DNA of 38,603 nt from Burkholderiales bacterium. Its GTDB lineage: Bacteria; Pseudomonadota; Gammaproteobacteria; Burkholderiales; Usitatibacteraceae. Of this stretch, positions 24,375-32,490 are shown piece by piece. Below the pieces are notes generated by a model. It made no database searches. It was not told the DNA's origin and was given only the letters and a program-made list of their open reading frames with translations. The stretch covers positions 1 through 38,603 of the forward strand of contig JANYDB010000126.1 in NCBI GenBank assembly GCA_025359985.1, in the 5' to 3' direction. The position numbers and the translations under genes were made by a program. Position 1 is the stretch's first letter. Each line of letters starts with the position of its first letter.

Positions 24375-26201
24375 ATGGCCACTCCCGTCTCAGTCATTGC
24401 TATGCCCAAGTTGGTTCCGCTGGTGAAAGGCACCAAGTCCGACCGCTATGTGACCTTGCGCGAGACACTGGAGGCCTTGGTTGAAGATGGTCTGATCCTG
24501 CAAGATGTTGCCGATAAGCTGGCCCATGATCAACGCACCACGCCAACCGATGATCATCCGCTTGTCATTTTGACCAAAGCGCGCATCAAATCATTAAAGC
24601 CGCCTAACCGTGCGCTCGATATTGAAAAGCTCACCGAATGGCTGGCGGGCCGCGTGCAGTTGCCTTACTACCATATCGATCCGCTAAAAATAGATATGGG
24701 TGCGGTCACGGAAGTGGTGTCTTCCGATTACGCGGCCAAACGTAATATTCTGCCGGTTGAGATCAACGGTCGTGATGCGATTATTGCTACCTGCGAGCCG
24801 TTTGTCACAAGCTGGCAGCGTGATCTGGGCGATATGCTGCGCCTCAATATTCAAATGGTAGTGGCCAACCCGCTCGATATTGCGCGCTATGTGGGTGAGT
24901 TTTATAACCTCGCACGTTCCGTCAAGCGCGGCAAAAAAGAAGAGGGCGTGACCAGCAGTATCAGCAATTTTGAGCAGCTCGTTGAGCTGGGCAAGGCTGG
25001 CCGCACGCTGGATGCAAATGATCACCATATAGTGCATCTGGTTGATTGGCTGTGGCAATACGCATTTGATCAGCGCGCCAGTGATATTCATGTTGAGCCG
25101 CGCCGGGAAGTGGCCACTATCCGCTTCCGCATCGACGGTGTATTGCATCAGGTTTATCAGGTGCCGGCTACCGTTGCTGTGGCGATGACTTCGCGCATCA
25201 AAATCTTAAGCCGTATGGATGTGGTGGAAAAACGTCGGCCGCAAGATGGCCGTATTAAAACCCGCATGCCCGATGGCGAAGAAATTGAATTGCGTCTGTC
25301 GACCTTACCGACCGCGCATGGTGAAAAGCTGGTGATGCGTATATTTGATCCTGATGTGCTGGTGCGGGACTTTTCCGAGCTGGGCTTTTCAACGGATGAT
25401 TTTGAAAAATGGAAAGGCTTAATTGGCCACCCAGGCGGCATTGTGCTGGTCACCGGGCCGACTGGCTCAGGTAAAACCACTACGCTCTATTCCACCCTCA
25501 AAATGCTCGCCACGCCGGAGGTCAATGTTTGTACGATTGAAGATCCGATTGAAATGGTCGAGCCCGCGTTTAATCAAATGCAGGTACAAAACCAGATTGA
25601 CCTAGGCTTTCCTGAGGGGGTGCGCGCGCTGATGCGGCAGGACCCGGACATCATCATGATTGGTGAAATTCGCGATCTGGAAACAGCTGAAATGGCGATT
25701 CAATCTGCTCTTACAGGACATCTGGTGTTGTCCACCTTGCACACCAATGACGCGCCCACTGCCGTGGCACGTTTGCTGGATCTGGGCGCAGCATCGTATC
25801 TGATTAATTCGACCCTGTTGGGCGTGATGGCGCAGCGTCTGGTGCGTACCCTGTGCCCGCACTGCAAAGAAAAAGAGCCGTTTACGGATCCCGAAGAAAT
25901 CAAGCTTTGGCATCACACAGTGTCTCCTTGGAAAGGCGAAGCGCCAAAAGAAATTTATCGTCCCATTGGCTGTCTGGAATGTCGCAATACCGGCTATATG
26001 GGGCGGGTCGGTATTTATGAAATTTTGATTCTTGATCAAAACCTGAAGCGCCTGATTGTTGATAACGCCGACCTCGCCGCGATTACGGCTGAAGCTTATC
26101 GTGCAGGCATGAAGCCGCTCAGGTTATCGGGTGCAATGAAAGTCGCGCAGGGCTTAACCACGCTTGCAGAAGTTCTCAAGGTGGCACCGCCGGCGCAATA
26201 G
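24375..26201 (+). CDS. GspE/PilB-family secretion or pilus assembly ATPase, orphan
   Basis: The 608-residue protein is a type II secretion / type IV pilus ATPase. An N-terminal MshEN-like region (about 60-190) is followed by the ATPase domain: ASDIHVEPRREVATIRFRID (Asp-rich start, about 235), Walker A LVTGPTGSGKTTTLYSTLK (about 357-375), Walker B MRQDPDIIMIGEIRD (about 420), His box LSTLHTND (about 452), and the zinc-binding CPHC and CLEC pairs (about 494 and 533). All catalytic residues seem intact, so it should be a working hexameric ATPase. None of the usual partners (GspF, GspG, PilC) is adjacent, so it must serve machinery encoded elsewhere. It lies inside the repair cluster, upstream of the helicase. 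The start lacks a good Shine-Dalgarno. Confidence 0.92.
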   Translation: MATPVSVIAMPKLVPLVKGTKSDRYVTLRETLEALVEDGLILQDVADKLAHDQRTTPTDDHPLVILTKARIKSLKPPNRALDIEKLTEWLAGRVQLPYYHIDPLKIDMGAVTEVVSSDYAAKRNILPVEINGRDAIIATCEPFVTSWQRDLGDMLRLNIQMVVANPLDIARYVGEFYNLARSVKRGKKEEGVTSSISNFEQLVELGKAGRTLDANDHHIVHLVDWLWQYAFDQRASDIHVEPRREVATIRFRIDGVLHQVYQVPATVAVAMTSRIKILSRMDVVEKRRPQDGRIKTRMPDGEEIELRLSTLPTAHGEKLVMRIFDPDVLVRDFSELGFSTDDFEKWKGLIGHPGGIVLVTGPTGSGKTTTLYSTLKMLATPEVNVCTIEDPIEMVEPAFNQMQVQNQIDLGFPEGVRALMRQDPDIIMIGEIRDLETAEMAIQSALTGHLVLSTLHTNDAPTAVARLLDLGAASYLINSTLLGVMAQRLVRTLCPHCKEKEPFTDPEEIKLWHHTVSPWKGEAPKEIYRPIGCLECRNTGYMGRVGIYEILILDQNLKRLIVDNADLAAITAEAYRAGMKPLRLSGAMKVAQGLTTLAEVLKVAPPAQ

Positions 26202-26301
26202 TTCTGTCTTACCTTACCTGACTTCACTTCACTTTATATCACTTCACCTTATCCCGCCCGTCCCGGCTTTCCCTTCCGCCACTGCTGTCAGCACTGAAAT
26301 C

Positions 26302-26556
26302 GTGAAACTTTTTTGCCGTGATGAAATTATTCTGCCGCCAAGGTCAGGGCATTGGTTAGGGAGGAATAAATATCGCCCGCTCCGCACCCGATTTAGCGAG
26401 ATCGAGTCAGCTGAGTTCATTAAGTTCACAGCGAATATGGCCCAAGAAGCAGCACTGGCAGGGAGTTTGGAGCAATCGTTAGGGTTGGCTGGGCCCATCA
26501 AGGCCGCCGTTGGCTACATTGTTGGATACGTATCTAGCGGTGAGGGAATTCTTTGA
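26302..26556 (+). CDS. Possible small ORF coupled to the helicase start
   Basis: An 84-codon frame from GTG 26302 ends in a TGA that overlaps the TTG start of the helicase (TTGA at 26553-26556). The C-terminal part (NMAQEAALAGSLEQSLGL, then GPIKAAVGYIVGYV) could form an amphipathic and a hydrophobic helix. The frame stays open upstream to 26,164 through a low-complexity CTTCACTT-rich stretch. I recognise no family. The stop-start overlap is the main support, and chance is quite possible. Otherwise the 350 bases between the ATPase and helicase genes hold nothing clear. Confidence 0.25.
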   Translation: MKLFCRDEIILPPRSGHWLGRNKYRPLRTRFSEIESAEFIKFTANMAQEAALAGSLEQSLGLAGPIKAAVGYIVGYVSSGEGIL

Positions 26557-29189
26557 CTAAGCCAACAGGTAAACGCCAAACCGCGGCGGGTGCATTACGA
26601 ATATTAAGAAAGTTGAAAGCACAGGGTGCTGCGGTGGAGGCTGAAATACCGGCCCGGGCTGAAGTTAAAAAATCCCCTGCTGCGTTTGACGCTGAAATTC
26701 GCGGTGGTATTGCCCGCATCGAAGCATGGTTTGCGCAGAATAATTGGCAGCCCTTCGAATTCCAGCGCGAAGTTTGGGCCAGCTATCAGCGCGGTGAGAG
26801 CGGCTTGATTCATTCCGCAACCGGTAGCGGAAAAACCCTCGCGGCATGGCTTGGCCCGATTGCCGCATCCATAGATGCCGGGTTGCTGCCATCCACAGCG
26901 CCGCCTCTTACCGTGCTGTGGATAACGCCGATGCGTGCGCTGTCTGCCGATACGGCTGAATCATTGCTGCGGCCGATTCATGAAATGCAATTGCCGTGGA
27001 CAGTTGGTATCCGTACGGGTGACACCACCACCGCTGAACGCGCAAGGCAAACCAAAAAAATGCCGAGTGCTTTGATCACCACGCCCGAAAGTTTATCGCT
27101 GATGCTGTCGCAGACTCATGCGCGGGAGTTGCTATCAACGGTGCGCTGCGTCGTCGTTGATGAGTGGCATGAACTCTTAGGCACCAAGCGCGGCATCCAG
27201 GTCGAACTAGCGTTGGCGCGGCTGCGTTCATGGAATGGCGTATTGCGCGTCTGGGGTGTGTCGGCCACGCTCGGCAATCTCGATCAAGCCTCACAGGTGC
27301 TGCTGGGTGCGCATCACTCAAAAGCAAATCTTGTGGAAGGTGTGCGCGATAAAAAAATCATTATTGATACGCTCATTCCCGCCAATGTCGAAAAATTTCC
27401 CTGGGCAGGACACTTAGGTTTCGCGATGATCGATGAGGTGGTGGGTGAAATTGAAAAATCCGGCACCACACTGGTTTTCACCAATACTCGTTCGCAGGCC
27501 GAGCTTTGGTATCAGGCATTATTGCAGGCCAAACCGGATTGGGCCGGCGAGATCGCGTTGCATCATGGCTCGCTTGACCGTGAGGTACGCGATTATGTTG
27601 AGCGCGGTTTGAAGCTCGGCACCTTGCGCGCAGTAGTGGCCACCTCAAGCCTTGATTTAGGGGTGGATTTTTCACCAGTTGAGCGGGTGTTGCAAATTGG
27701 CAGCCCTAAAGGCGTGGCCCGCTTGTTGCAGCGCGCCGGGCGTTCAGGTCACGCACCCGGGCAAGCCTCGCGCATCACTTGTGTGCCCAGCCATGCGTTC
27801 GAGTTCATTGAGGCCGCTGCCGCACGGCGAGCGGCGATAGCTAAAAAAATTGAATCACGCCGATTGATCGAAAAGCCGCTTGATGTGTTGGTTCAGCACC
27901 TCGTCACGATCGCCGCCGGCGAGGGTTTTACGGACGCCGAGATGCTGGCAGAAATACGCACCAGCTATGCCTACCGTGACTTAACAGACGGCGAGTGGTA
28001 CTGGATTCTTGATTTCATCACCAAGGGCGGAGAAGCGCTGCGAGCCTATCCTGAATATCGAAAGGTGGAATGCGTAGCGGGCGTTTATCGCGTCACTGAC
28101 CCCGTGATTGCGCGTCGCCATCGCATGTCGATTGGCACTATCGTTTCGGACGCAGCCATGGATGTGCGTTATCTAAACGGGAGCCGCTTGGGCCATGTTG
28201 AAGAAAGTTTTATTGCGCGCTTGTCGCCGGGTGATGCGTTTACATTCGCGGGCCGCGCGCTGGAGCTGATTCGCATTAAAGATATGACGGCGTTTGTGAA
28301 GCCCGCCAAGTCGATCAAGAAACTAATCCCACGTTGGGCAGGCGGCAAAATGCCGCTGTCGAGTGAACTGGCGCGCGCGGTACGCGAGCTGTTGCAGGAT
28401 TTTCGTGAAGGCCGTGCTGATGAGCCAGAGCTGGCCGCCGTTGCGCGTTTATTGAGGGTACAAAAGGCGGTGTCACGCATTCCGGACACCCATGAATTAC
28501 TGTTTGAGCAAATCGAATCGCGCGAAGGACACCATATTTATTGTTATCCTTTCGCGGGGCGCCATGTGCACATGGGTTTGGCCGCATTATTTGGCTATCG
28601 TTTGGGGCTTACCCAAGCGGCAACTTTTTCGTTTTCAGTTAATGATTACGGGTTTGAACTGCTTTCCGCCACGCCGTTTGTATTGAATCGCGCACTGATT
28701 AACCGATTGTTAACGACGGATGATTTGCTCAATTCGGTGCTAAAAAGTTTGAATGCGACTGAACTGGCGAAGCGGCATTTTCGTGAAATCGCGCGCGTAG
28801 CAGGTTTGGTATTTCAGGGTTTTCCGGGGGCCAATAAAACCAACAAACAAGTGCAGGCGACCAGTGGCTTGATCTTCGATGTGTTCGCGCGATGGGATGC
28901 TGAAAATCCCTTGCTGGGTCAGGCGCAAAGCGAGGTGCTGGAGCGTGAGCTGGAATTCACCCGACTGCGTGATGCGCTGATGACGTTGCAAACCGAGCGG
29001 ATCACGATCATTCGCGCTAACCGACCTACGCCGTTCTGCTTTCCGCTAATGGTGGAGCGCTTCAGCGAAAAATTAAGCAGCGAGAGTTTGGCGGAGCGGA
29101 TTGCGCGTATGCAGCTCGCTTTCAATAAATCGGACAAACACGACAAGCAGGATAAACAAAACAAACAGGATAAACAAAACAAGCCATGA
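26553..29189 (+). CDS. Ligase-associated DEXH-box helicase (Lhr-Core type)
   Basis: The 878-residue enzyme is an Lhr-Core superfamily 2 helicase that unwinds 3'-tailed duplexes with ATP. Motifs: Q-like NNWQPFEFQREVWASYQ (about 55-75), Walker A SATGSGKTLAAW (about 88-100), TPMRALSADTAESL, DEWH box VVDEWHELLGTKRG (about 200), SAT motif WGVSATLGN, VATSSLDLGVDF and QRAGRSGHAPGQ. The C-terminal half has the winged-helix and Lhr-specific domains (GDAFTFAGRALELIRI, HIYCYPFAGRHVHMGLAALF). The start is TTG with GAGGG eight bases upstream. The last ~25 residues are a charged low-complexity tail from DNA repeats. Its stop overlaps the endonuclease start (ATGA). Ligase and exonuclease partners lie 4.7 kb upstream. 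Confidence 0.95.
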   Translation: MTKPTGKRQTAAGALRILRKLKAQGAAVEAEIPARAEVKKSPAAFDAEIRGGIARIEAWFAQNNWQPFEFQREVWASYQRGESGLIHSATGSGKTLAAWLGPIAASIDAGLLPSTAPPLTVLWITPMRALSADTAESLLRPIHEMQLPWTVGIRTGDTTTAERARQTKKMPSALITTPESLSLMLSQTHARELLSTVRCVVVDEWHELLGTKRGIQVELALARLRSWNGVLRVWGVSATLGNLDQASQVLLGAHHSKANLVEGVRDKKIIIDTLIPANVEKFPWAGHLGFAMIDEVVGEIEKSGTTLVFTNTRSQAELWYQALLQAKPDWAGEIALHHGSLDREVRDYVERGLKLGTLRAVVATSSLDLGVDFSPVERVLQIGSPKGVARLLQRAGRSGHAPGQASRITCVPSHAFEFIEAAAARRAAIAKKIESRRLIEKPLDVLVQHLVTIAAGEGFTDAEMLAEIRTSYAYRDLTDGEWYWILDFITKGGEALRAYPEYRKVECVAGVYRVTDPVIARRHRMSIGTIVSDAAMDVRYLNGSRLGHVEESFIARLSPGDAFTFAGRALELIRIKDMTAFVKPAKSIKKLIPRWAGGKMPLSSELARAVRELLQDFREGRADEPELAAVARLLRVQKAVSRIPDTHELLFEQIESREGHHIYCYPFAGRHVHMGLAALFGYRLGLTQAATFSFSVNDYGFELLSATPFVLNRALINRLLTTDDLLNSVLKSLNATELAKRHFREIARVAGLVFQGFPGANKTNKQVQATSGLIFDVFARWDAENPLLGQAQSEVLERELEFTRLRDALMTLQTERITIIRANRPTPFCFPLMVERFSEKLSSESLAERIARMQLAFNKSDKHDKQDKQNKQDKQNKP
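29148..29183 (+). repeat. 18-bp tandem repeat encoding the helicase C-terminal tail
   Basis: CAGGATAAACAAAACAAA at 29148-29165 is repeated at 29166-29183 with one change, giving QDKQNK twice and, with the preceding bases, a Lys/Asp/Gln/Asn-only tail. Such repeats vary readily by slippage. Confidence 0.85.
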
Positions 29190-29860
29190 TGCTGACGATT
29201 ACATTTGCCGGCGAAACATTACAGCTATTGCCGCAAAAAGCGTTGTTCTGGCCGCGCGAGGCGACGCTGTTTATCGCCGACGCACACTTTGGCAAAGTGG
29301 CGGCATTTCGCGCGGCCGGTATTGCGTTGCCACCGGGAACCACGACTCACGCACTGGCGCGACTTGATGAATGTGTGCGGATTACGCAGGCTAAACATAT
29401 TGTTTTCCTCGGCGATTTTTTGCATTCGCGTGATGCGCGCGCGAACGAAACTTTTGCCCGTTTTGCGGCATGGCGGCTTGAACATTCGGGTATCGAGCTG
29501 ACCTTGGTACGTGGCAATCACGATGCACACGCGGGCGATCCGCCCGCTGGATGGAAGATGCGCTGCATCAACGAAGGCGAAACGCTGAGCCCGTTTTGCC
29601 TCGCGCATCACCCCGAGCCTGATCTGCGTGGCTATGTGTTGGCGGGTCATATTCACCCTGCGGTGCGGTTACAGGGCAGGGCCAATGACAGCTTACGTTT
29701 GCCGTGTTTCTGGTTTGGTCAATACGTTTGTGTGTTGCCTGCGTTTGGAGAATTCACCGGCACCTACACGGTACAGCCGCAAACCGGTGATCGGGTATTT
29801 GTGGTGGCAAATGAGGAGGTCATCGAAATTCAGACTTCAGCACCGTCGCTGGACTACTAA
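29186..29860 (+). CDS. pdeM: Ligase-associated DNA damage response endonuclease PdeM
   Basis: The 224-residue protein is the calcineurin-like metallophosphoesterase of the cluster, a Mn-dependent single-strand DNA endonuclease in the characterised homologue. The five metal-binding motifs are in order: FIADAHFGK (about 30-38), FLGDFLHSR (about 73-81), VRGNHDAH (about 108-115), LAHHPEP (about 140-146) and LAGHIHPAVRLQG (about 152-164). It begins within the helicase stop codon (ATGA), which implies coupled translation. It meets the Nudix gene end to end with only 4 bases between stops and no terminator, so the two transcripts probably overlap. Confidence 0.95.
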   Translation: MMLTITFAGETLQLLPQKALFWPREATLFIADAHFGKVAAFRAAGIALPPGTTTHALARLDECVRITQAKHIVFLGDFLHSRDARANETFARFAAWRLEHSGIELTLVRGNHDAHAGDPPAGWKMRCINEGETLSPFCLAHHPEPDLRGYVLAGHIHPAVRLQGRANDSLRLPCFWFGQYVCVLPAFGEFTGTYTVQPQTGDRVFVVANEEVIEIQTSAPSLDY

Positions 29861-29864
29861 ATGC

Positions 29865-30437
29865 TTATTTGCCCGGATGAAGAATTTCTCCGATATGCGG
29901 TGTAAAGAACTCTTTTTTCCGATCCGCAAAAAAATGTTTAAGTGTTTCATCAATGGTACGAAAAGCCAATTGATCCCACGGAATCTCATCTTCGCGAAAC
30001 AACTTGACCTCTAGGCTCTCAGGGCCGGATGAAAAATCAAGATCACTTAATTTAGCTAAAAAAAGCATGTAGACCTGTGCAATCTGCGGCAGTGAAAGTG
30101 TCACATATGGCACCACACACGACGGATCAATTACCACTCGCGCATTAGCCTCCTCAAGGGTTTCGCGAGCAGCGCCTTCCTCGACGGTCTCGCCTTCCTC
30201 CATAAATCCGGCGGGCAAGGTCCAGTATCCATAACGTGGCTCAATAGCGCGTTTGCATAGCAGAATCTTATCTTCCCAAACGGGTAAAGTGCCTACAACT
30301 ATTTTAGGATTTAGGTAATGAATATAGCCGCAATCAGCGCAGATATGCCGTTCCCGATCATCACCGTGCGGTACGCGAAGCTCTACCTTTGAAGAGCCAC
30401 ACTGCATACAAAACCGGGGCGCTAAATTGGAAAACAT
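29865..30437 (-). CDS. Nudix hydrolase with N-terminal zinc ribbon (NADH-pyrophosphatase-like)
   Basis: The 190-residue protein has a zinc ribbon with CMQCGS and CADCGY (about 10-38) and a Nudix domain with the box GFMEEGETVEEGAARETLEE (about 80-100). The usual Gly after the EE pair is Asn here (EEANARV), a variation seen in related proteins. The zinc ribbon next to a Nudix domain recalls NudC-type NADH pyrophosphatases, but the downstream SQPWPFPxS motif of NudC is absent, so the substrate (NADH, FAD-type or another nucleotide) is open. It lies convergent to pdeM, which may be chance or reflect a shared nucleotide-damage theme. Confidence 0.88.
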   Translation of the reverse strand: MFSNLAPRFCMQCGSSKVELRVPHGDDRERHICADCGYIHYLNPKIVVGTLPVWEDKILLCKRAIEPRYGYWTLPAGFMEEGETVEEGAARETLEEANARVVIDPSCVVPYVTLSLPQIAQVYMLFLAKLSDLDFSSGPESLEVKLFREDEIPWDQLAFRTIDETLKHFFADRKKEFFTPHIGEILHPGK

Positions 30438-30684
30438 AGTATCGAAATAAAATTGTCGTTCGGCCGGAATAGGCGAAAATCAAGACGAAAGCTGAACCAG
30501 CCAGAGCATCGCCAATCAAAATGTTTTGAGAGGTAAACGAAAGCGTTTGGCGGCTCGTTATGAGGGTTTGTACATAATGCTGCATGCTACCATGGCGGCT
30601 GTTTTTTATAGCGGTAGCAAACTGAGTTGATGCTGAGTCAAAAGTGGGTCGGCAGTGATTCAATGATGATTTGGAAGGGTTCGA
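30438..30684. other. Intergenic region with an inverted repeat
   Basis: The 247 bases between the divergent Nudix and beta-propeller genes show GCTACC (30586-30591) and GGTAGC (30613-30618) as an inverted pair around a T-run. No gene is seen. GGAAGGG at 30673-30679 is the ribosome-binding site of the next gene. Confidence 0.4.
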
Positions 30685-31683
30685 GTGGTGAGTACGAATG
30701 GCATGCTAAATAAATGTTTCGGCAACGTATTGCTGGGTTGTGGCCTGGCATTACTGGCGGCGACGTTGACGTCGACGCCACTGCGCGCTGAGGTGGCAGT
30801 GGTGCTGAATTCAGGTGAAGGCACTATCAGCTTGATCGACAAGGTCTCGATGACCGAAACCAAGCGTATTTTCGTTGGCAAAGAACCGCATCATTTGATG
30901 GCAACGGCGGACGATCAGCAATTGATTGTGGCCAACGCCGCCTCGAATGAGCTGGTATTTCTTGACCCGCTCACAGGTGAAATTAAACGGCGACTCGAAC
31001 AAATCTCCGACCCTTATCAAATTGGTTTCAGTCCGGATAAAAAATGGTTTGTGTCAGTTTCGATTCGACTGGATCGAATCGATATTTATAATGGCGCAGA
31101 CTTTAAGCTGATTAAGCGTATTGCAGCTCCACGTGCGCCGAGTCATATGGCTTTCTCCAGCGACAGCAATATCGCGTTTGTGACATTGCAGGACTCTGAT
31201 GAATTGGCTGCGATTGATCTTAAAACCCAAACCATAAAGTGGAAAATGCCGGTGGGCCGCATGCCTGCTGGTGCGTGGGTAACACCGGACGATAAATATG
31301 TGCTGGTCGGCATGACCGGTTCTAATTACGTCGAGGTGGTGGACTGGCGCCTGCAAAAGACCATCAAAAAAATTCCAACCGGAAAAGGTGCGCATAATTT
31401 TCTGGCGATGGGCGACGGCAAACGAATTCTTGTCAGCAATCGGGTGTCCAATACGGTCAATATTATTGATCAGTCCACTTTAACGGTGGTGGACACAATT
31501 AATGTGCCCGGTGGGCCGGATTGTATGGAGCTGACCAAAGACGGTAAACAATTGTGGGTCACTTCGCGCTGGGCTAAAAAGGTAACGGTGATCGATATGT
31601 CGAATAAGCAGGTGATCAAACAAATTCCGGTTGGCAAATCACCTCATGGTATTTATTTTTTCTCGCATTCAGCGCGTAGATAG
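30685..31683 (+). CDS. Exported YVTN-type beta-propeller protein
   Basis: The 332-residue product has a signal peptide (FGNVLLGCGLALLAATLTST, cut near LRA-EVAVV) and a seven-bladed propeller of the YVTN/cytochrome cd1-like type. Typical blade pieces recur about every 42 residues: VVLNSGEGTISLIDKVSM, LIVANAASNELVFLDP, VFVSVSIRLDRIDIYN-like and LVSNRVSNTVNIIDQSTL, ending WVTSRWAKKVTVIDMSNK. Such proteins bind partners or cofactors in the periplasm and are rarely enzymes. GTG at 30685 or 30688 follows GGAAGGG at good spacing; ATG 30703 is a less likely start. Three bases after its stop comes the deacetylase gene, so the propeller, deacetylase and desaturase-type genes form one operon. Confidence 0.88.
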   Translation: MVSTNGMLNKCFGNVLLGCGLALLAATLTSTPLRAEVAVVLNSGEGTISLIDKVSMTETKRIFVGKEPHHLMATADDQQLIVANAASNELVFLDPLTGEIKRRLEQISDPYQIGFSPDKKWFVSVSIRLDRIDIYNGADFKLIKRIAAPRAPSHMAFSSDSNIAFVTLQDSDELAAIDLKTQTIKWKMPVGRMPAGAWVTPDDKYVLVGMTGSNYVEVVDWRLQKTIKKIPTGKGAHNFLAMGDGKRILVSNRVSNTVNIIDQSTLTVVDTINVPGGPDCMELTKDGKQLWVTSRWAKKVTVIDMSNKQVIKQIPVGKSPHGIYFFSHSARR

Positions 31684-31686
31684 CGC

Positions 31687-32490
31687 ATGAAAAAATTTGT
31701 CCGGAATAAGATGCAAGCGTGCTCAATTACAGCCGCCAGAGCAATGTCAACAGCCACAGTAATGTTGGTGGCCGGACTTGCGGTCCTTCCCGGGATCGGC
31801 ATGGCAGCAGATTGTAAGGGCACGGTTTATCTGACTATCGATACAGGCAATATGGCGCCTGCCGAAGCGATTGCGGCCATTCTGAAAAAGCACGATGTGA
31901 AAGCAACGTTTTTCCTCGCCAATGAAAAAACGGCAGCGGGTGGCACTTCGCTTGATCCATCCTGGAAGCTATTTTGGCAAGCGCGTGCAGATGAGGGGCA
32001 TGCATTCGGTTCGCACACTTGGCGTCACTGGTATTTTCGTGGCGATCGGGGAGATAAAGTCAGCTACGTACCGTGGGGAAAAATGGCGGGTGAGATGCTT
32101 GATCAGCGACAAGTCTGCGTTGAATTGAAACAAAGTGAAGAGGCTTTTAAGGCCATGACCGGGCGCGGCTTTGATAAAATCTGGCGTGCGCCCGGCGGCA
32201 AGCTCACACCCAACACGGTTCGTTTTGCCGAGGCATGTGGCTTCAAGCATGTGCCATGGTCCCCCGCTGGATTATCAGGCGATGAACTGCCCAGTGAAAA
32301 ATTTCCTGCCGAGAAACTGCTCGCGGCGCAATTGCGGGATATTAAAGACGGAGATATCTTGCTCTGGCATCTCGGTATCTGGTCACGAACAGAACCGCTT
32401 TATCCTAAGCTTGACGATCTGATAGGCGGATTAAAAGCAAAGGGTATGTGCTTCGCCAAAATTACCGAACACCCGAACTGGAAACGTTGA
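31687..32490 (+). CDS. Exported polysaccharide deacetylase family (CE4-like) protein
   Basis: The 267-residue product has a signal peptide (ATVMLVAGLAVLPGIGMAA) and a NodB-type barrel. Motif 1 is LTIDTGN where CE4 enzymes have TFDDG, so the catalytic Asp stays but the metal-binding Asp is Thr. Motif 2 (GSHTWRHWYF) keeps both metal His. Motif 3 is WRAPGGK and motif 5 LLWHLGIW with its His. KKHDVKATFFLANEKT is also family-typical. From memory, a DTG form occurs in a subgroup of related betaproteobacterial proteins, so it may be a true subfamily trait with altered metal use. The product would act on a periplasmic or envelope sugar polymer. It starts three bases after the propeller gene, and its TGA shares one base with the next ATG. 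Confidence 0.88.
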   Translation: MKKFVRNKMQACSITAARAMSTATVMLVAGLAVLPGIGMAADCKGTVYLTIDTGNMAPAEAIAAILKKHDVKATFFLANEKTAAGGTSLDPSWKLFWQARADEGHAFGSHTWRHWYFRGDRGDKVSYVPWGKMAGEMLDQRQVCVELKQSEEAFKAMTGRGFDKIWRAPGGKLTPNTVRFAEACGFKHVPWSPAGLSGDELPSEKFPAEKLLAAQLRDIKDGDILLWHLGIWSRTEPLYPKLDDLIGGLKAKGMCFAKITEHPNWKR

